Part shown: positions 20,628 to 33,837 of the stretch, one piece after another
Layout: each line of letters starts with the position of its first letter
How positions within the stretch are numbered: the first letter of the stretch is position 1
Assembly: GCA_958295665.1 (NCBI GenBank)
Contig: OY282558.1
Coordinates: 186,288,015-186,352,014 of the forward strand
Source: Tipula vernalis
Taxonomy: Eukaryota; Arthropoda; Insecta; Diptera; Tipulidae
DNA: 64,000 bases
Direction: 5' to 3'
The notes under the pieces: generated by a model
What the model saw: the letters and a program-made list of their open reading frames with translations, nothing else
The model's database searches: none
What the model was told of the DNA's origin: nothing
Made by a program: the position numbers and the translations under genes

Positions 20628-23600
20628 TTAATTAGATTTTAACGCATTTCTGGCATTGCTTTGTCGTCTAACATTGTTATTTCTTCTATATTGTCGGTAT
20701 GGTGGACGTTGCGTTGTACGATATTCTACGCTTGGCGTTAATAACGCTTGCGCACCAGGGAAACTGCCACTACCGTTGCCATTTGGAGGCGATGGCGGCG
20801 TTAATGACCTGTCAATTTTGCGACAAACGGCACATCTATGGAAATAATCGTGAAAAGCGTAAAACAAAATTACTTTTTAATCACAAATGAAACACGAATC
20901 ACTTACCTGCTCACAACGCTGCTATGATGTTTTTTAATAGTCTGCGGGACTGGCATACGGAATTGATTTCTATCTTCAATTACTGACAACCAGAATGATG
21001 TTAATGTATCATAGAAATTACATCTGCCATGTCCGTGACATTCAATCATTGGCATCGGTCTAAACTCTTTTAAACAAGATCCGGGTGATAATAGATCTTG
21101 ACCAAATCCTCCTGTGTTATCAGTTGTTAACTAAAAGATGGGACTAAATTAAAAATATGTTTCTTAAAATAAGTGTAACAAATTACCATTATATAACTGT
21201 AGCCAGTCCACATTTCTTCCCATCCGTTTGGACAGTTTGGTATCGTCATTGATTGACTGTGCATTGCAAGTACACGCGTCCTTGTTTCGCATACATTACA
21301 TCTTGAGATGTATTTTTCAATTTGTTTCGATGGAATTGGAGCCATTGACATGGGCATCGATTCGCTTGTAGCTAACCACATGCTGTCATCATTACTTTGA
21401 GCGTAATTACATACACTGTTCAAGTCACAAGCCATGTATGGCATGGTTGAAAATCGACGAAGGCACGATCCAGCAACACCTAAATCTTGACCAACGGTTC
21501 GACCGCCTCCAATCAAACTTGCAAGTGAATAGCCGTCCCATAATGAGACAGTATTGATAGGGCATTGTGGAATATCAACCGATTGAGAATGTACTGTGAA
21601 TAGGAAACCTCTGCTTTTTGGTGGTGGTGGGGGAAGGGCTGCTTCTCCTTTATACCCTTTGGCTCCTCTATACCCGTTTTGTCCGTCAGTTCCTGGTCTT
21701 CCCTGGGGACCTCTATCGCCTTTATCACCGGGTACACCAATGATACCTTGAATGCCAAATTCACCCAGTTCTCCTTTCAATCCTCGTAGGCCTATGTCAC
21801 CGAACATTCCACGTAGGCCATCATCTCCTGGGATGCCACGCATACCGGGGATTCCATTCATACCGGATTCCCCTCGTAGTGCTGCTTGGTCATAAGCATA
21901 GGTAAAACCGCGTTGTCCTTTTGGCCCTTTACTACCAGGCGTACCATCAACACCATTCCAACCAGGTTCACCAGGTGCGCCCAATCTACCATTTTCACCC
22001 ATTGGACCAGGTTTTCCTCTGAATCCTTTAAGACCTTTTCCTCCCCGTACGCCTTTTGCCCCATTTTGACCAAACTCACCAGCGCTACCAAACTGACCTT
22101 TAATGCCTTTTATTGTTATTCCACGGTTACCGATAGTACCTTTCTCGCCGAATTCGCCTATTTGTCCTCTTCTACCTTTAAGGCCATTTAAACCATCCTT
22201 GCCTCTTACTCCTTTCGGTCCAGTTAATCCTCTTACACCTTTTATACCTTTAATGCTAATGCCAATTGGACCGGGGGCCCCAGCAGCACCATTGTCGCCG
22301 AAATCTCCTGTAGCGCCGGTCTCACCATCTGGACCTTCACGCCCAATTAATCCATCAATACCGTTATTTCCTGCTTCACCAGGTTCGGCATAAGAAGCAG
22401 TTAAACCTCTTAATCCCTTAAAACCTTTGTCTCCTCTTTGGCCTTGGCTTCCGTCAAATCCTTGTATTCCGAATAATCCTCGTGGACCATAATCTCCAGT
22501 TCGACCTTTATTGCCTGGACGTCCAGTTTCTCCGACATCTCCTACTTCACCTTGAGAACCTCTGGCTCCGATGGCACCTGAGGTACCTGGTTCACCTCTC
22601 TCTGCGACACCAACAGGCGTAGGTCCTTGGTTACCACGGGCACCTTTAAACCCTTGTGGACCTGGCCATCCGCGTAATCCAGGAATTCCTGGATTACCCT
22701 TTTCTCCGTGTCCTCCTCTTATTCCAATAAAACCGATCTCGCCTATTTCTCCCGAGGCGCCAAAATCTCCAATTTCACCCCTGACTCCTTTAAGACCATT
22801 TCTTCCTCGGCGACCATCCCTACCTTTGGCTCCGGGATAGCCGAAAGCACCGTCATCACCTTGTTGTCCTATTAGGCCAGCTTCACCGAAATCTCCGGTA
22901 TCTCCAGGCGCACCAGTAAGTCCAGGTAGACCGAATGTTCCGGTTTGACCAGATTCACCTTTGATACCTTGGCGTCCATCAATAATCAGGCCAGCATCAC
23001 CTTCTTCACCTTTGTCGCCAAATTGTCCACGCCTGCCATTGTATCCATCTGTACCATTTAAACCAGGTACACCTCTTTGACCTTTTACGCCACTGAACGA
23101 TGGTTCCCCTGGGATACCTGTTGCACCTGGTAAACCAATAGATCCTCGCACGCCTTTAAATCCCATTTTACCGTAAACCCCTACAATGCCACTGGGTCCG
23201 ATATCACCACGTTGGCCACGGATACCTTTGATACCCATTTGACCACGTTTTCCGGAAATACCTGGCCGTCCCATATCACCAGGATCTCCTCGTTGTCCTT
23301 GATCACCTTCTGTTCCCGTAAATCCTAGTGTACCAAGTTGTCCATTGTCTCCATACAGACCTCTGTCTCCAGTTAATCCATGTCTTCCTGAATATCCTGT
23401 ATCTCCTCGAACACCTTTCGTTCCAATTACGCCACTTGGTCCATTATCACCCATTCTACCTTTCATTCCTTTTACTCCAATAATTCCATTTCGACCATGA
23501 TCACCGATGTCTCCAGGCAAACCATTGGTAGAGAATCCGCGTTGACCTTTATTTCCAGGTAAACCAGTTAAACCTCTTGCTCCGTCATTTCCTTTTTCTC

Positions 23601-26600
23601 CTTTCGATCCTTTTTGACCTTGCCGTCCCCGTAAACCACGTTCACCAGGCTCACCGGAATCCCCCTCTTCCCCCCTTAAACCTCCTTCACCACTAATACC
23701 CATTTCACCAGGTAAGTTCGATATTGAAGTTTCTCCTCGAGCACCTTTGAGACCTTTGATACCGGCAATACCGGAAGTTCCATTTCTACCAAACTGACCT
23801 TCACTACCAGGACGACCTCGATCACCAATAATACCAGGGAATCCTTTAAACCCTTCAGGGCCTTGTCGGCTATCTCCAATCAAACCTCGATCTCCTCTAT
23901 CCCCAGGAATACCAGTATCACCAACCATTCCGTCAGGTCCTACATCACCAGGTGCTCCATAACTGCCAGGAATACCTTTATTACCTTTTTCGCCTTTGTA
24001 TCCTTTATTATTTTTGAGAATTAAACCTCCATATCCTTGTTCACCGTGTTGTCCTCTGTTCCCCTTAAATCCTCGATCACCCTGGCGACCTCTTATACCT
24101 TTTAATGATTCCACTGAAGCAGTAACATTTCGTCCATCCCGACCTCTTTTACCTGGTCGTCCCGAAATACCATCGCGACCAGCATCGCCAATATCTCCTT
24201 CTGGACCGGATTCACCCGCATCACCAATATCACCGGGTTCACCATTCGCGCCTTGCAAACCTCGATCACCTTGTTCCCCTACCTCACCTGGATATGCGTC
24301 CTCACCATCATCACCTTGTAATGGGGATACTTTTGAACCGATGTATTGTGTTTCACCGTCTCGGCCTGGCGGTCCACGATTTCCAGTATCTCCTTCATCA
24401 CCGACCGATCCTGCAATTTAAGGTGAAGGAAATAAATAAATTGGTCTTTCGATTGGAAAACAAATACTAATACAATATTTTATTTTTTCAATATCCACGA
24501 TTAATTACAAATAATAAAAAACTAATAACCTAAACATTTACAAATATTTGAGAGACTGATTATGGTGAAGCGTCACTTCAATTCAATAATTAGAACTATA
24601 AATAAAATGCTTACATGTTATTAATCTCAATAGGATTCAAACGTGCCACATATCGAAGGCCTAGACAGAGTTTTGTGTCAACACGAGAATTTGTTGCGAT
24701 TTCTTATATTATCAAACAAGTTGACTATGAGTTACGTTTTGCGTTCTGATCCGCAATGAACTTGAAATTTTGTATACATTTATTAATTTTAAATGAGCTT
24801 TGCAAAAATATTTAGAATATAGTCGTTTCGCAAAGTCTCGTTGTCACGCAATTAAACAAATCATCAAAGTTTAGTTGGAGTGCTTCAGCACGAAAATATG
24901 TTTGTGAACATTTTTAGTTATATCGTAATTCATCAATATTGACTAAATAAAATTAGGTTTTATTTGTTTTTAAACCTGGTAGAAGATGTTTAATTCGTAG
25001 TAGAAAAGTCATGCAATATTTAATTACCTTGGGCACCCACAAGACCATCCTCGCCGGCTTGTCCGAAAGCTCCCTTAAAACCACGTGGTCCAGGGAACCC
25101 TTGCCGTCCTGGAATTCCTGGTTGGCCATCTCGACCCATCTCACCTTTAGTTCCGTTAGCACCTGGAGCACCGGGTGGACAAAAACCGCAATCATCACCA
25201 CGGTAACCTTTGTTACCTCTTGGACCAGGATTTCCATTTCTACCATCATAACCAGGTGGCCCCCGTTTACCTGGCGGACCAGCAATTCCTGGGGGACCAG
25301 TTATATTAACTCCTCTACCAGGTAGACCTTTCTGCCCTATTAAACCAACTTCACCACGATCTCCACGCAAACCATCACGGCCTGACGCACCAGGACTACC
25401 ACTAATACCCTTTGTACCAATTAATGACTGTCCGGCATAACCAGTTGGCCCCTTAGGACCGGCTGGACCTGTTGGGCCCGCAAAACCTGGATCTCCTGGA
25501 AGACCATCTTCTCCCGAAACACCAGGTTCACCATCAATTCTTATACCCTTTGGACCTGCATCTCCATCACGGCCCTTATCTCCTGGAGCACCTATTGAAC
25601 CGGGGATACCACGTATTCCTGCTTGTCCGGGAATACCAGGTAATCCACGATTCCCTACAGGGCCAGTTTCACCTTGCATACCACGAGGACCAGGTTCAAT
25701 TCGATCCAATTTTTCATCATATCGTCCAGGCGGTCCAGCCGATCCTTGATCACCTCCCACACCATCATAACCAGCTTCACCATCTTCACCTTTGTCACCA
25801 AGTTCTCCATCAGCACCTGCATATCCTGGAGCTCCTTTATAACCTTTTTCACCGGAAGGGCCGCGGTCACCGGTTTTACCAATTTTACCTTGATCACCTA
25901 CATCACCGACTTCACCGCGTGGTCCTCTTGGTCCACGTGGACCTGCCTGCCCTTCTTCACCTTCGTAACCTTTAAGACCACGATCACCAACTGAACCTTG
26001 TGATCCGGTCTCACCAATTTCACCCTTATATGTTACACGTGGAACCGGATTATCTAAATTTACATCTTTTTCCTCAGGCCTTTCTCCCTTCTCACCCTTC
26101 TTTCCAATCTGCCCTTTTTCACCTCGCCTATTGCCCATTGGTTCACCTTTTTCGCCTTGTAATCCATCGTCGCCGAGTTCGCCCTTAAAACAAATAATTC
26201 AGGTTAGTAAGTATTCAAAAATTTAGTTATTGAAAATAAATTTCCTTATAGTGACTAGGATTACTTATTTTGTCATTCAACAAGTTACATTGTCATCTTT
26301 GTTTTTGTATTGATTTCTACTTCTTCTAGCCTCTTTAATGTTTTCCTTTTCTAATTTCATGTAATATGGTTAAGTTTGTACTTCAATCTGTTACATGACT
26401 GATCTATCTAAATGTATCAAATTCGCAGAACAAACACGACCATTATAGAAAAAGGGGACGACAAAGAAATAATTTTCAAATTCTCAAAACAAAGAAAGGT
26501 ATTGTCACTATAAGAGGGTTTTTGTTCAATAACTAAAGTTGTTTTATTATACTGTTTAATTTTTATACCTTTGCGCCATGACCCCCAGCAGGTCCTCTAT

Positions 26601-27227
26601 TACCATGGTCACCTTTAAAACCTTTCATCCCAGGATAACCCGATCGCCCATAAGTACCCGTATCCCCTTTAGTACCATTCGAATTAATACCACCATCACC
26701 GGTAATACCACGTTCACCAATTTCACCTGGTGGACCAGCCATACCACGACCACCTGGAATACCAGGACCACCGGGTGTACCCATTGCACCATCAGTACCG
26801 TTACAACCGTCAATGCCACGTGGTCCACGGAAACCTTTTGGCCCATGATCACCCTAAAAGTACATTTCCATATATTTAGTAAAATTGTGTTAATACATTT
26901 TGTTAAACAATGTTGATTAATATACTCACGGCATTTCCAGCAGTTCCAGAAAAACCTAAGTCGCCTGGGTCACCCTATAAATTAAAATAATTTTTAATTA
27001 AGTATTAGAACTGTTATTGCTTTCTAAAAGTTTATTATACATACTCGATATCCTTTTTCACCAACTACTCCCTTTTCGCCTGAAGTTCCTTCCCATCCTG
27101 CTGGGCCACGTGCCCCTTCTGGTCCATGATCACCCGGATCTCCTGGCATACCGGGCATACCTGGTGGGCCCGCTTGTCCTCCAAAACCTTTAAGTCCTTT
27201 ACAATCACATTTGGTAGTATTGCACAC
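20628..27227 (-). CDS. vkg: Type IV collagen alpha chain, viking/alpha-2-like (5' end incomplete)
   Basis: This is a secreted basement-membrane collagen; chains trimerise through NC1, and dodecamers form through 7S ends. Exons on the minus strand: 27227-27045, 26974-26930, 26853-26569, 26183-25028, 24410-21187, 21130-20907 and 20835-20628. All are GT-AG and in frame, coding 1774 aa. The first visible exon has a 7S-type cysteine cluster ([11 protein letters not shown]). The triple helix is interrupted many times and contains a CGFC pair (about 25190) and several RGD tripeptides. The NC1 (from about 21620) has all 12 cysteines and two homologous halves: [12 protein letters not shown]...ISRCNVC and [12 protein letters not shown]...VSRCAVC. 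LWDGYSL and RFSTMP resemble vertebrate alpha-2, whereas MPMSMAPI resembles alpha-1. The Met and the TIK Lys of the sulfilimine cross-link appear conserved. A 64-residue tail (..[17 protein letters not shown].., ..[13 protein letters not shown]..) follows the last Cys. Which of the two insect chains it is remains the least certain part. Confidence 0.9.
24411..25027 (-). other. Collagen intron
   Basis: 617 bp, donor GTAATTA and acceptor AAATTGCAG; joins CAA-G to GA-TCG, restoring Gly. No gene inside. Confidence 0.8.
26184..26568 (-). other. Collagen intron
   Basis: 385 bp, donor GTATAAA and acceptor TTTTAAG, phase 0. Nothing recognisable inside. Confidence 0.75.
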
Positions 27228-27427
27228 CTGTTATATAAAAATAAATAAATAAAATTTATTAGTAATTGACATCAGTAACTTTTGATCGTTGTTGTATTGT
27301 TGAAGCGAGGAAGGACGGGATACTAATATGTGGGCTCCACCAGCATGCCCTTGTTTGAAGTAGATCAAGTGCAGCTATGTGAGTTTTAGGTCTTATGTAC
27401 GCTTTGAATATTTATATGCTCACTTAC

Positions 27428-27577
27428 AATATTGATTGCCCCCAACAGTTCTTCGTGGTGACAGCCATAAGCGTATAGCATATCTATTGAATCTGGATTG
27501 TCAACGTTAGTACCGTTTATCGTAAAAAATGGAGAATAGTTGTCAATTTTATCAGAGAATACGTAGGATTGATACTT
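27428..27577 (-). CDS. vkg: Probable upstream exon of the collagen IV gene
   Basis: A 150-bp open segment preceded by TTAATCCCCAG and followed by GTAAGTG, a strong donor. It is exactly 50 codons and phase 0, so it joins directly to the exon starting at 27227. It reads KYQSYVFSDKIDNYSPFF then TINGTNVDNPDSIDMLYAYG and CHHEELLGAINI, so a Cys lies 13 residues before VCNTTKC, as expected for the N-terminal cysteine-rich 7S region. No signal peptide is seen, so at least one more exon must lie upstream. The exon call is an inference from splice signals and phase; the 5' boundary could instead be the nearby AACAAG at about 27596. Confidence 0.5.
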
Positions 27578-27862
27578 CTGGGGATTAAATTCATCGCTTG
27601 TTAGTATCGCCCCAATCGAACATTAAGACGAGAAAAGGGTAGTGTCACCAGCATAATAAAGATATGGATTCAGAGTTAATGTTAGAAGGTTATTAATAAA
27701 GATTAAAAAAAAGTCGAATACAAGACGGATCCTTCCGTCCATCGCTTAATAAAACCAAACATGGAATTAGCTGTGTGATTTCGCGCTATTCAAGACGCCA
27801 TTCGTTTACGACCACCATTTTACATTAATGGTTGAACCAAGAATTGTTCGATTTTTTGGGTT

Positions 27863-28610
27863 TCAGAAGAAATTAATTTTTCCATTAATGTGTCCTATAT
27901 GATAACTGTTGATACTAGCGCTGCTGGCAGTGTCTATGTTAAGAAAGGCGAAGCGTGTTCGCCAATCGAAATCATGAAAGAACTTATTCGGTTCAAACTC
28001 AGCTCTGATAACGCGATGATCCGAGTTCTCCAACGGATCGATGTAGACGGTATACATTTACCCTGATAAATGTTAAATATAAATTCAACAAAAGGCCCAT
28101 GGCGTTAATTGTGGACTCTGAAAAATTAGCTCGATTAAGTCTCAAAGAGTTTCAAATTCCACATAAGCTCAGTGTTGCTCGGAATGTTTGGGCCGCGGTA
28201 GAGTCCGCAGAGGAAGTGGGTGTGTTTTGAGATCCGAATTGCAATCCTTCGAAAGTTGAAATTATCGTTAATACTTTGGTCTAAGTAATTAGAAATATAA
28301 TATGGAATATAATATCTACATAGAAATGGCCAGCTCTCTGTTCCGAATGAGACGATGGATTAAGGTTTATGTGATAAGAAGTATGGATGGTTTTGAATAA
28401 GGTATATGGTGTTCCATGTCTATAAAATTTCCACGCAAACCACGGATGTTACAAAATTGAACAGGGAAACGTTATCCAAGACAAAAATATTTAAACAAAG
28501 TATGGAAACAACCAACAGCAAACAAAAATAAGGTGTGGGTTGGCGCCTGGGTGCGAAATCCTCCTTATTGGTACTTGGTCTATTTGTTTTCATTTTTGAA
28601 CCTAACAAAA
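27863..28610 (-). pseudogene. LINE apurinic-type endonuclease fragment
   Basis: Minus-strand translation shows FCNIRGLRGNFIDMEHHI then PYSKPSILLIT (about 28470-28390), which is the N-terminal block of LINE endonucleases. HFLCGLYRGPNIPSNTELMW follows (about 28230-28170), and YIDPLENSDHRVIRAEFE (about 28045-27990) is the SDH catalytic block. Frameshifts and stops separate them, and no reverse transcriptase follows. It sits just upstream of the collagen exons, so it may lie in a 5' intron. An RTE- or Jockey-like origin is likely; the clade was not settled. Confidence 0.7.
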
Positions 28611-29899
28611 CTAAAATTTACCTACTTTAAATGGGTAATAAATGAAACATTGATATAACGGATAGTAGCGAACTTCAGGTAACTTGGACAAACTTTTTTT
28701 TTTGTTTGTGTACCAACTTTTGAGATTCTACGTGGAAGTCGCTTATATAATAAATATATCAGAGGACGAGGGTTCAAACAAAACTCATCGCCTGAAGATG
28801 AGCTTTGAAATTTTTTTCTGGCCAACCACTACCATATCGAATCCTCATCTTATTGTTTTAGTTGCTTAAAATAAATTACAAATTATATTCGGACTTTCCC
28901 AAAATCTTTTCTTTATTAGCCGAGTACAGACCTCACCTTACTTTGTTGTTTTCCACTACCATAACTCTGTAAATTGAACAATGTTTGCAAACATTTTTCG
29001 TGAACGCGCGTTCCCTTTCGATTTTGCTTTCCTTCTTTTAATATATTTGTCAATTTTCTAACCAAGAAAATGGTTTATGGAAAATGTACGTATAATACTT
29101 CCAGACATTATCTTCAAAAAGAAAACTTTATCTTATAAACAGTGGCGGCTGCTGACTTAAATTTTCACAAATGCACAAAATCGAATTAATTAATTTTTCA
29201 TTAATTAATTAGCTTGCTGAGACCTGTGGCTGCTCGCTTTGTTCGTTATGTTGGAAATTCATAGAAACCTGTGTGTCAAAAATAAAAAGTTTTTTCATTG
29301 TGAATGTTCATTCATCTCATTCTCTTTTATCTGAGAACCAGAATTCGGAAACATATAGGGAAATCAGCACCGGTGAGGGTTAACCAATTAATCTAAACTT
29401 TTCGGTTAACCAATCCGATAATAACCGAAAATGAAATTGGGGTTTTCCAAAATTTGTTGCAAAAGGCAAATTGTCGATTATTGTGCATGTGTGGGTGCTA
29501 TGAGAACTCCAAATGTCTTACATGATCGCTTCGCAAAAATTCTCGAATTACTTAACCCACAACCAGTTCTGCCAATTGTCAGCTTTTTGGCTTTAATTGT
29601 TTTAAAATAAACTTTATTTACTTCGGTCTAAAAAGACCAAAGTATTGAAATCCTGTAAGAAATAACCAAAAAGTTGGTTGGTCCAAAACCACTTTTCCCG
29701 ACGTTTTGAAAGTCCCCTCCCCTCCCCCCCGCCCGAAAGTCTGTCTGGACCTCTGTATCCATAGTATCTCAATCTGTTTCTTTAGTCAATGCGAAAACAG
29801 CTTGGAACCTGTACGTCAAGAGGGTCGGATACCTGCCATACGAATTGACCCAAAACCACTTGGTTATATAAATATTTACCAATTTTTTATATTTGCTGG
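28611..29899. other. Intergenic or collagen 5' intron, no gene seen
   Basis: Contains CAGTGGCGGCTGCTGAC at about 29142, a motif typical of hAT-type MITE ends, but no partner end was found. A pyrimidine-rich C run lies near 29717-29730. No coding sequence is supported. Confidence 0.4.
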
Positions 29900-31110
29900 T
29901 TTGCAGATTGAGTTGGGCATTGAGTTTGGAGTTGAGTTGAAGGTTAAGTTACAGGTCAATTTGAGGAGTTGAAGTTGAGTTGCAGTTGAGTTTGGGTTGG
30001 GTTTGATTATAGTGATTAGGATGAGTTAACCAATTTTTAAGGTATGCTGGTTTGAGGAATGAGTTGGGCGATGAGTTTGCGATTGAGTTGGGTTCGATTT
30101 GCGGGTTGAATTGAAGTTGAGTTATACATATGTCTATGTGATTTGAACCAAACTTTACATAAATATTGTTTAAGGCTTAAGAAAGGTCACTGGTAATAAC
30201 TCGTACCTGATGATAATCAGGTTCAAAGTTATTACGAAAGAATTTCTACAATTTCACCAATTGAGTTGATTTTTGGATATTGATAGTGTATCATAATTCT
30301 TTTAACGTTGGTGTTGATGGTGATGTTAATAGTAGTGGTGACATGATGGTATAATGGAATAGTGGTGTGATGGAACGATTGTTTAATGGTGATACTATGT
30401 TACGACGGTGGTGATGGTATGATTGTTTGATGGTACGTAGCAGTCGTAAAAGCCGCCTTTGTAGGTATGTTAATCAGACTATTGTATATGCTGGTTTGAG
30501 CATTAAGTTGGGCATCTAGTTTACGGTTGAGTTGGGATTGAGGTCGATTTGAGTTGAGATTGAGTTGAGTAGGAGTCAGTGCTTAAGTTGGGAATTTATT
30601 TGTGTTAAGGGTTGAGTTGGTAGTTAGTTTGAGTGGTGTTGTGTTGAATTCATGTACGAATGTAGCTTTTCGGGTCGTATTGATTTGAGGTTTGAGTTGA
30701 TCGTTGAGTTTGGGGTTAAGTTGATATTGAGTTGGGAGTTGAGTTCATGTCTGCATGTAATTTTTCGGATCGTGTTGATTTCAGTATTGAGCTGAGCATT
30801 GAGGGTTGCGTTAATGGTTGAGTTGTCGAGTAGAGTATGAGTGTTGAAGTTTCGTTAGGGATTTATTTGGATTGAGTCGGTGGTTGCCGGAGACCACCGG
30901 TCGGTGGAGATTAGAATTTCAGTTGAACGTTATGGTTGAGTTTATGGTTGGGTTGAGTTAAGGCCGAGATAGGGTTGAACAGTACTTAAGGTGAAGTTCC
31001 GGGGGGGGGGGGGGAACTTATGGTTTAATAAGCTTGAGTTGGTCGGTTGGGGAATTATTTAAAAGTTAATTTTTGGTTCGATTAAGGGTTGATTTGGGAT
31101 TGATTTGGTG
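29900..31110 (+). repeat. Degenerate GT-rich tandem tract (GTTGAGTTG-type)
   Basis: GTTGAGTT, ATTGAGTTGGG and TTGAGTTGG recur dozens of times with drifting spacing on this strand only, giving strong G+T over C+A skew. It includes a 12-13 G run at about 31001-31013 and GATGGT repeats near 30310-30440. Open frames here (for example 29706-29972) are by-products. Confidence 0.75.
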
Positions 31111-31129
31111 ATTGAGTTGTGTTTTTGAT

Positions 31130-31650
31130 TTTTTAAGATTATTCTAGAATTCGAGGTAATATCGAGATTATTGGAAATTTCCATATTATTCCTCTCGTTT
31201 CGAGTTATCTAAGTCGCAATTTTTGATATTTTATAGGATTTTTGAAGTTCTTAAGCTTATTCGAGGTTTATTTGGCACTGAGCGTAATGTACATAGTAGA
31301 TATGTATTATTTAAGATTTTAAACATTTTTCGATTATTCGAGTTCAGCTTGGAACTGAATTAAGTAAGCGTAGTATTCAGTTTCATGATCTTAAAAATGA
31401 AATACAAACAAACCTGAAATCTAAATTCTGTTTTCTTTTTATTTATGTAGATTTCCAGATTTAAATAGCGTCACAAGCATAAATATTTTCGAGATTATTC
31501 GATGATTTGCTTCTTTTAATGAATTATCGAATTTTTACGTTTATTCTAGTTTTCTGGGAATAATCGAAATTTTTTGTGAATATCGAGATTATTCTAGAAT
31601 TGTAAGATTATTTGAGGATTTATTCATGGTTTACGAAATTTACAAGGGTT
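31130..31650 (+). repeat. Degenerate ATTATTCGAGATT-type repeat
   Basis: ATTATTCTAGAATT, GAGATTATTGGA, TTATTCGAGG, GATTATTCGA and similar 10-15-mers recur irregularly. It follows directly on the GT-rich tract. Confidence 0.5.
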
Positions 31651-33597
31651 TGAGTTGCGCCTTATTACGAGACTTTTAATTTTAAACTTTTCGCAATTTG
31701 CATTCCATCTGTGTTACTCAATATAGGTAAGTTTGGAGGATTTTCAATTATACAGATGACATTTTTGAGAACATATTTCAAATTTTTCGATTTCCTCGAA
31801 TTTATTTTGGATTTTGCAAGACATTACAAATTTAAACGATATTGGGTTCTTGCTGTCGAGATTATTCGATACATTCCAGCTTATTGTTAAAATTTCGATT
31901 AATTTGTGAGATTTGGAAATTCATACAAATGTTGTAAAAGCATACAACCAAAGCGAATTTAGGAAAGAAAATTCCCTGAATACGTTGAAATATTCTTGGC
32001 AATAAAAAAACTTTTTTTTTTTTGTAAAACTTCCTCTTCAAGTGAGTCAAAATGAATAAGTTGCAACTCGCATAGGAAATTCCCACTCAAAAATTTTTGC
32101 GTTTATTTCGAAAATATAATTTGCATTTAAAGCAAATATTATTGTCATCGTTAATTGATATCCTTGATTGTAATACATGTATTTATGTATGCAAAACAAT
32201 GACATTGTTCTTAGTTTAGACGAAATTTTATTCATATTCATTATAAAAATTAAAACAGTTACAATACTTGAGATAATTTATATCAGCGTGTGCTTGTGCG
32301 CTTCCGATTTCCGTAATATTTCTGCGTGTGCATGAATGGGGATGTTGTTTAAAGTTATCTTGCTTGCGTGTGGGTCTACGATGAGTTGATCGTAAAAATT
32401 ATTAATAACAACAAAATAAATACAAAATTATCTATAATATTATTCGACAGCTAATAATTAATAATAAATTAAGATTTATTGCTACACTTATTTAACACTT
32501 GAAAATCTTTGAAGAAGAAGAAGAAATTTTAAATTTATGAGAAACATATGTACCAATTGATAACAAATCTCTAGCTATATGAAATTGAAACATAATCACT
32601 AGACCGAAAATTTAATCCAATTAAAAAATGTTATCGGTTCGATCGTACTGTACATAAGTATGTGCAACAAAATGAGTCGAGATTAAATTCTAGTAAATTA
32701 TTGATAGACGAGCACTTACATACTGCATAGCTAAATACATATGGTATGTATAATAAAATTAGAAAAATTAGTTTGGGTTGAAAGGAAAATATGAATTATG
32801 TGCTTAATACTATTTCAGAATAGAGATACATACATATTACACACGCGATTTGAGTTACATATACGTCGTCATGTAAAATATTTTTGAAATAATTATACGC
32901 GATGGATGATATAAACCAGAAATTAAAATATTTTAAATTATATTAAATTAAGTACAAATGTTTATATTTTTCGATTAAAATCTTAATAATTTTTTTTACT
33001 GTTCAATAAAATGATTGTTCCATTCACCCCGAACATCTGAATGATTTAATTTCGAAATTAATTTCAATCGAACCAATAAATCTCACAGTGATTAAAGCTG
33101 TGTCGTTTGGATCGGGAGGGATTCACCAAGTTCGCATCCCGATAAGGATGAACGTCTAATTAATACGCTGTTAAAAGCCGTACATAATCAACTTGGCTAG
33201 AGTTCTTATCATTCTAATGTAAAGGTAATTTACTAATAGTTTAAAAAAATAGATATTAGAATTAATTTTTTGGAACTCCAAAATTAATTCATAATTAAAA
33301 TTATAAAATTATAATTTACAACTCAAATTGTAAATTATACTTTTGTCATGCTCAATAAGTTTCTAAAAATTTTTAATTTCAACATCCAAGCTATAAGAAT
33401 TATAATCTTTGATGGAAAATTTCAGGATCTAAATTCTAATTTCTAATATAAAAGGTTAAATTTTAAAATTCTAAAATTATTTGATGCAAAATTTAAAGCT
33501 TTTTTAAATCCAGATTCCGTATTCTATGGTATCCAAAATTAAGTTCAAAACTTTAAATCCGAAAATCCCTGCATCAATTTAAATTCATTAAATTGCC
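31651..33597. other. AT-rich intergenic, no gene seen
   Basis: Short minus-strand frames (31862-32086, 32047-32241) lack motifs. From 33240 to 33600 AATTCTAATTTCT-like words recur, resembling the right-edge repeat. Confidence 0.45.
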
Positions 33598-33837
33598 CGG
33601 GTGCTGGGTGTGTTTCAATAGGGTAGGCGTTGGCCGTTTATAGCCAATTATAAATTGGTTTATACTCCAACGTTGCAACTATGTAGAAACCATCAACTGT
33701 CTCTAGTTTACCTCCACGCGGTAGCACCTGGGCAACGTTTGTTTTGCATTTTTAATGTATCACAAACAAGGAAATTAATACCCTAGGTGGCAGACCTGAT
33801 GTTCAGGAAAATCCACTCTCTCCGGAGGTCGGTCCCA

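Noticed and set aside
23996..24421. Plus-strand Pro/Ser-rich frames opposite the collagen exons (also 22103-22393, 22571-22840, 25472-25975 and others)
   Set aside because: Antisense of Gly-X-Y codons gives Pro/Ser/Thr-rich open frames by chance; they have no independent start or domain evidence.
28105..28240. Short plus frame MALIVDSEKLARLSLKEFQ as a gene
   Set aside because: The minus strand reads a LINE endonuclease through the same bases, which explains the openness.
29142..29158. CAGTGGCGGCTGCTGAC as the end of a full hAT MITE (similar word at 41109)
   Set aside because: No inverse partner or 8-bp duplication found; recorded only as a motif.
29706..29972. 88-codon plus frame
   Set aside because: Runs into the GT-rich degenerate repeat; no domain.
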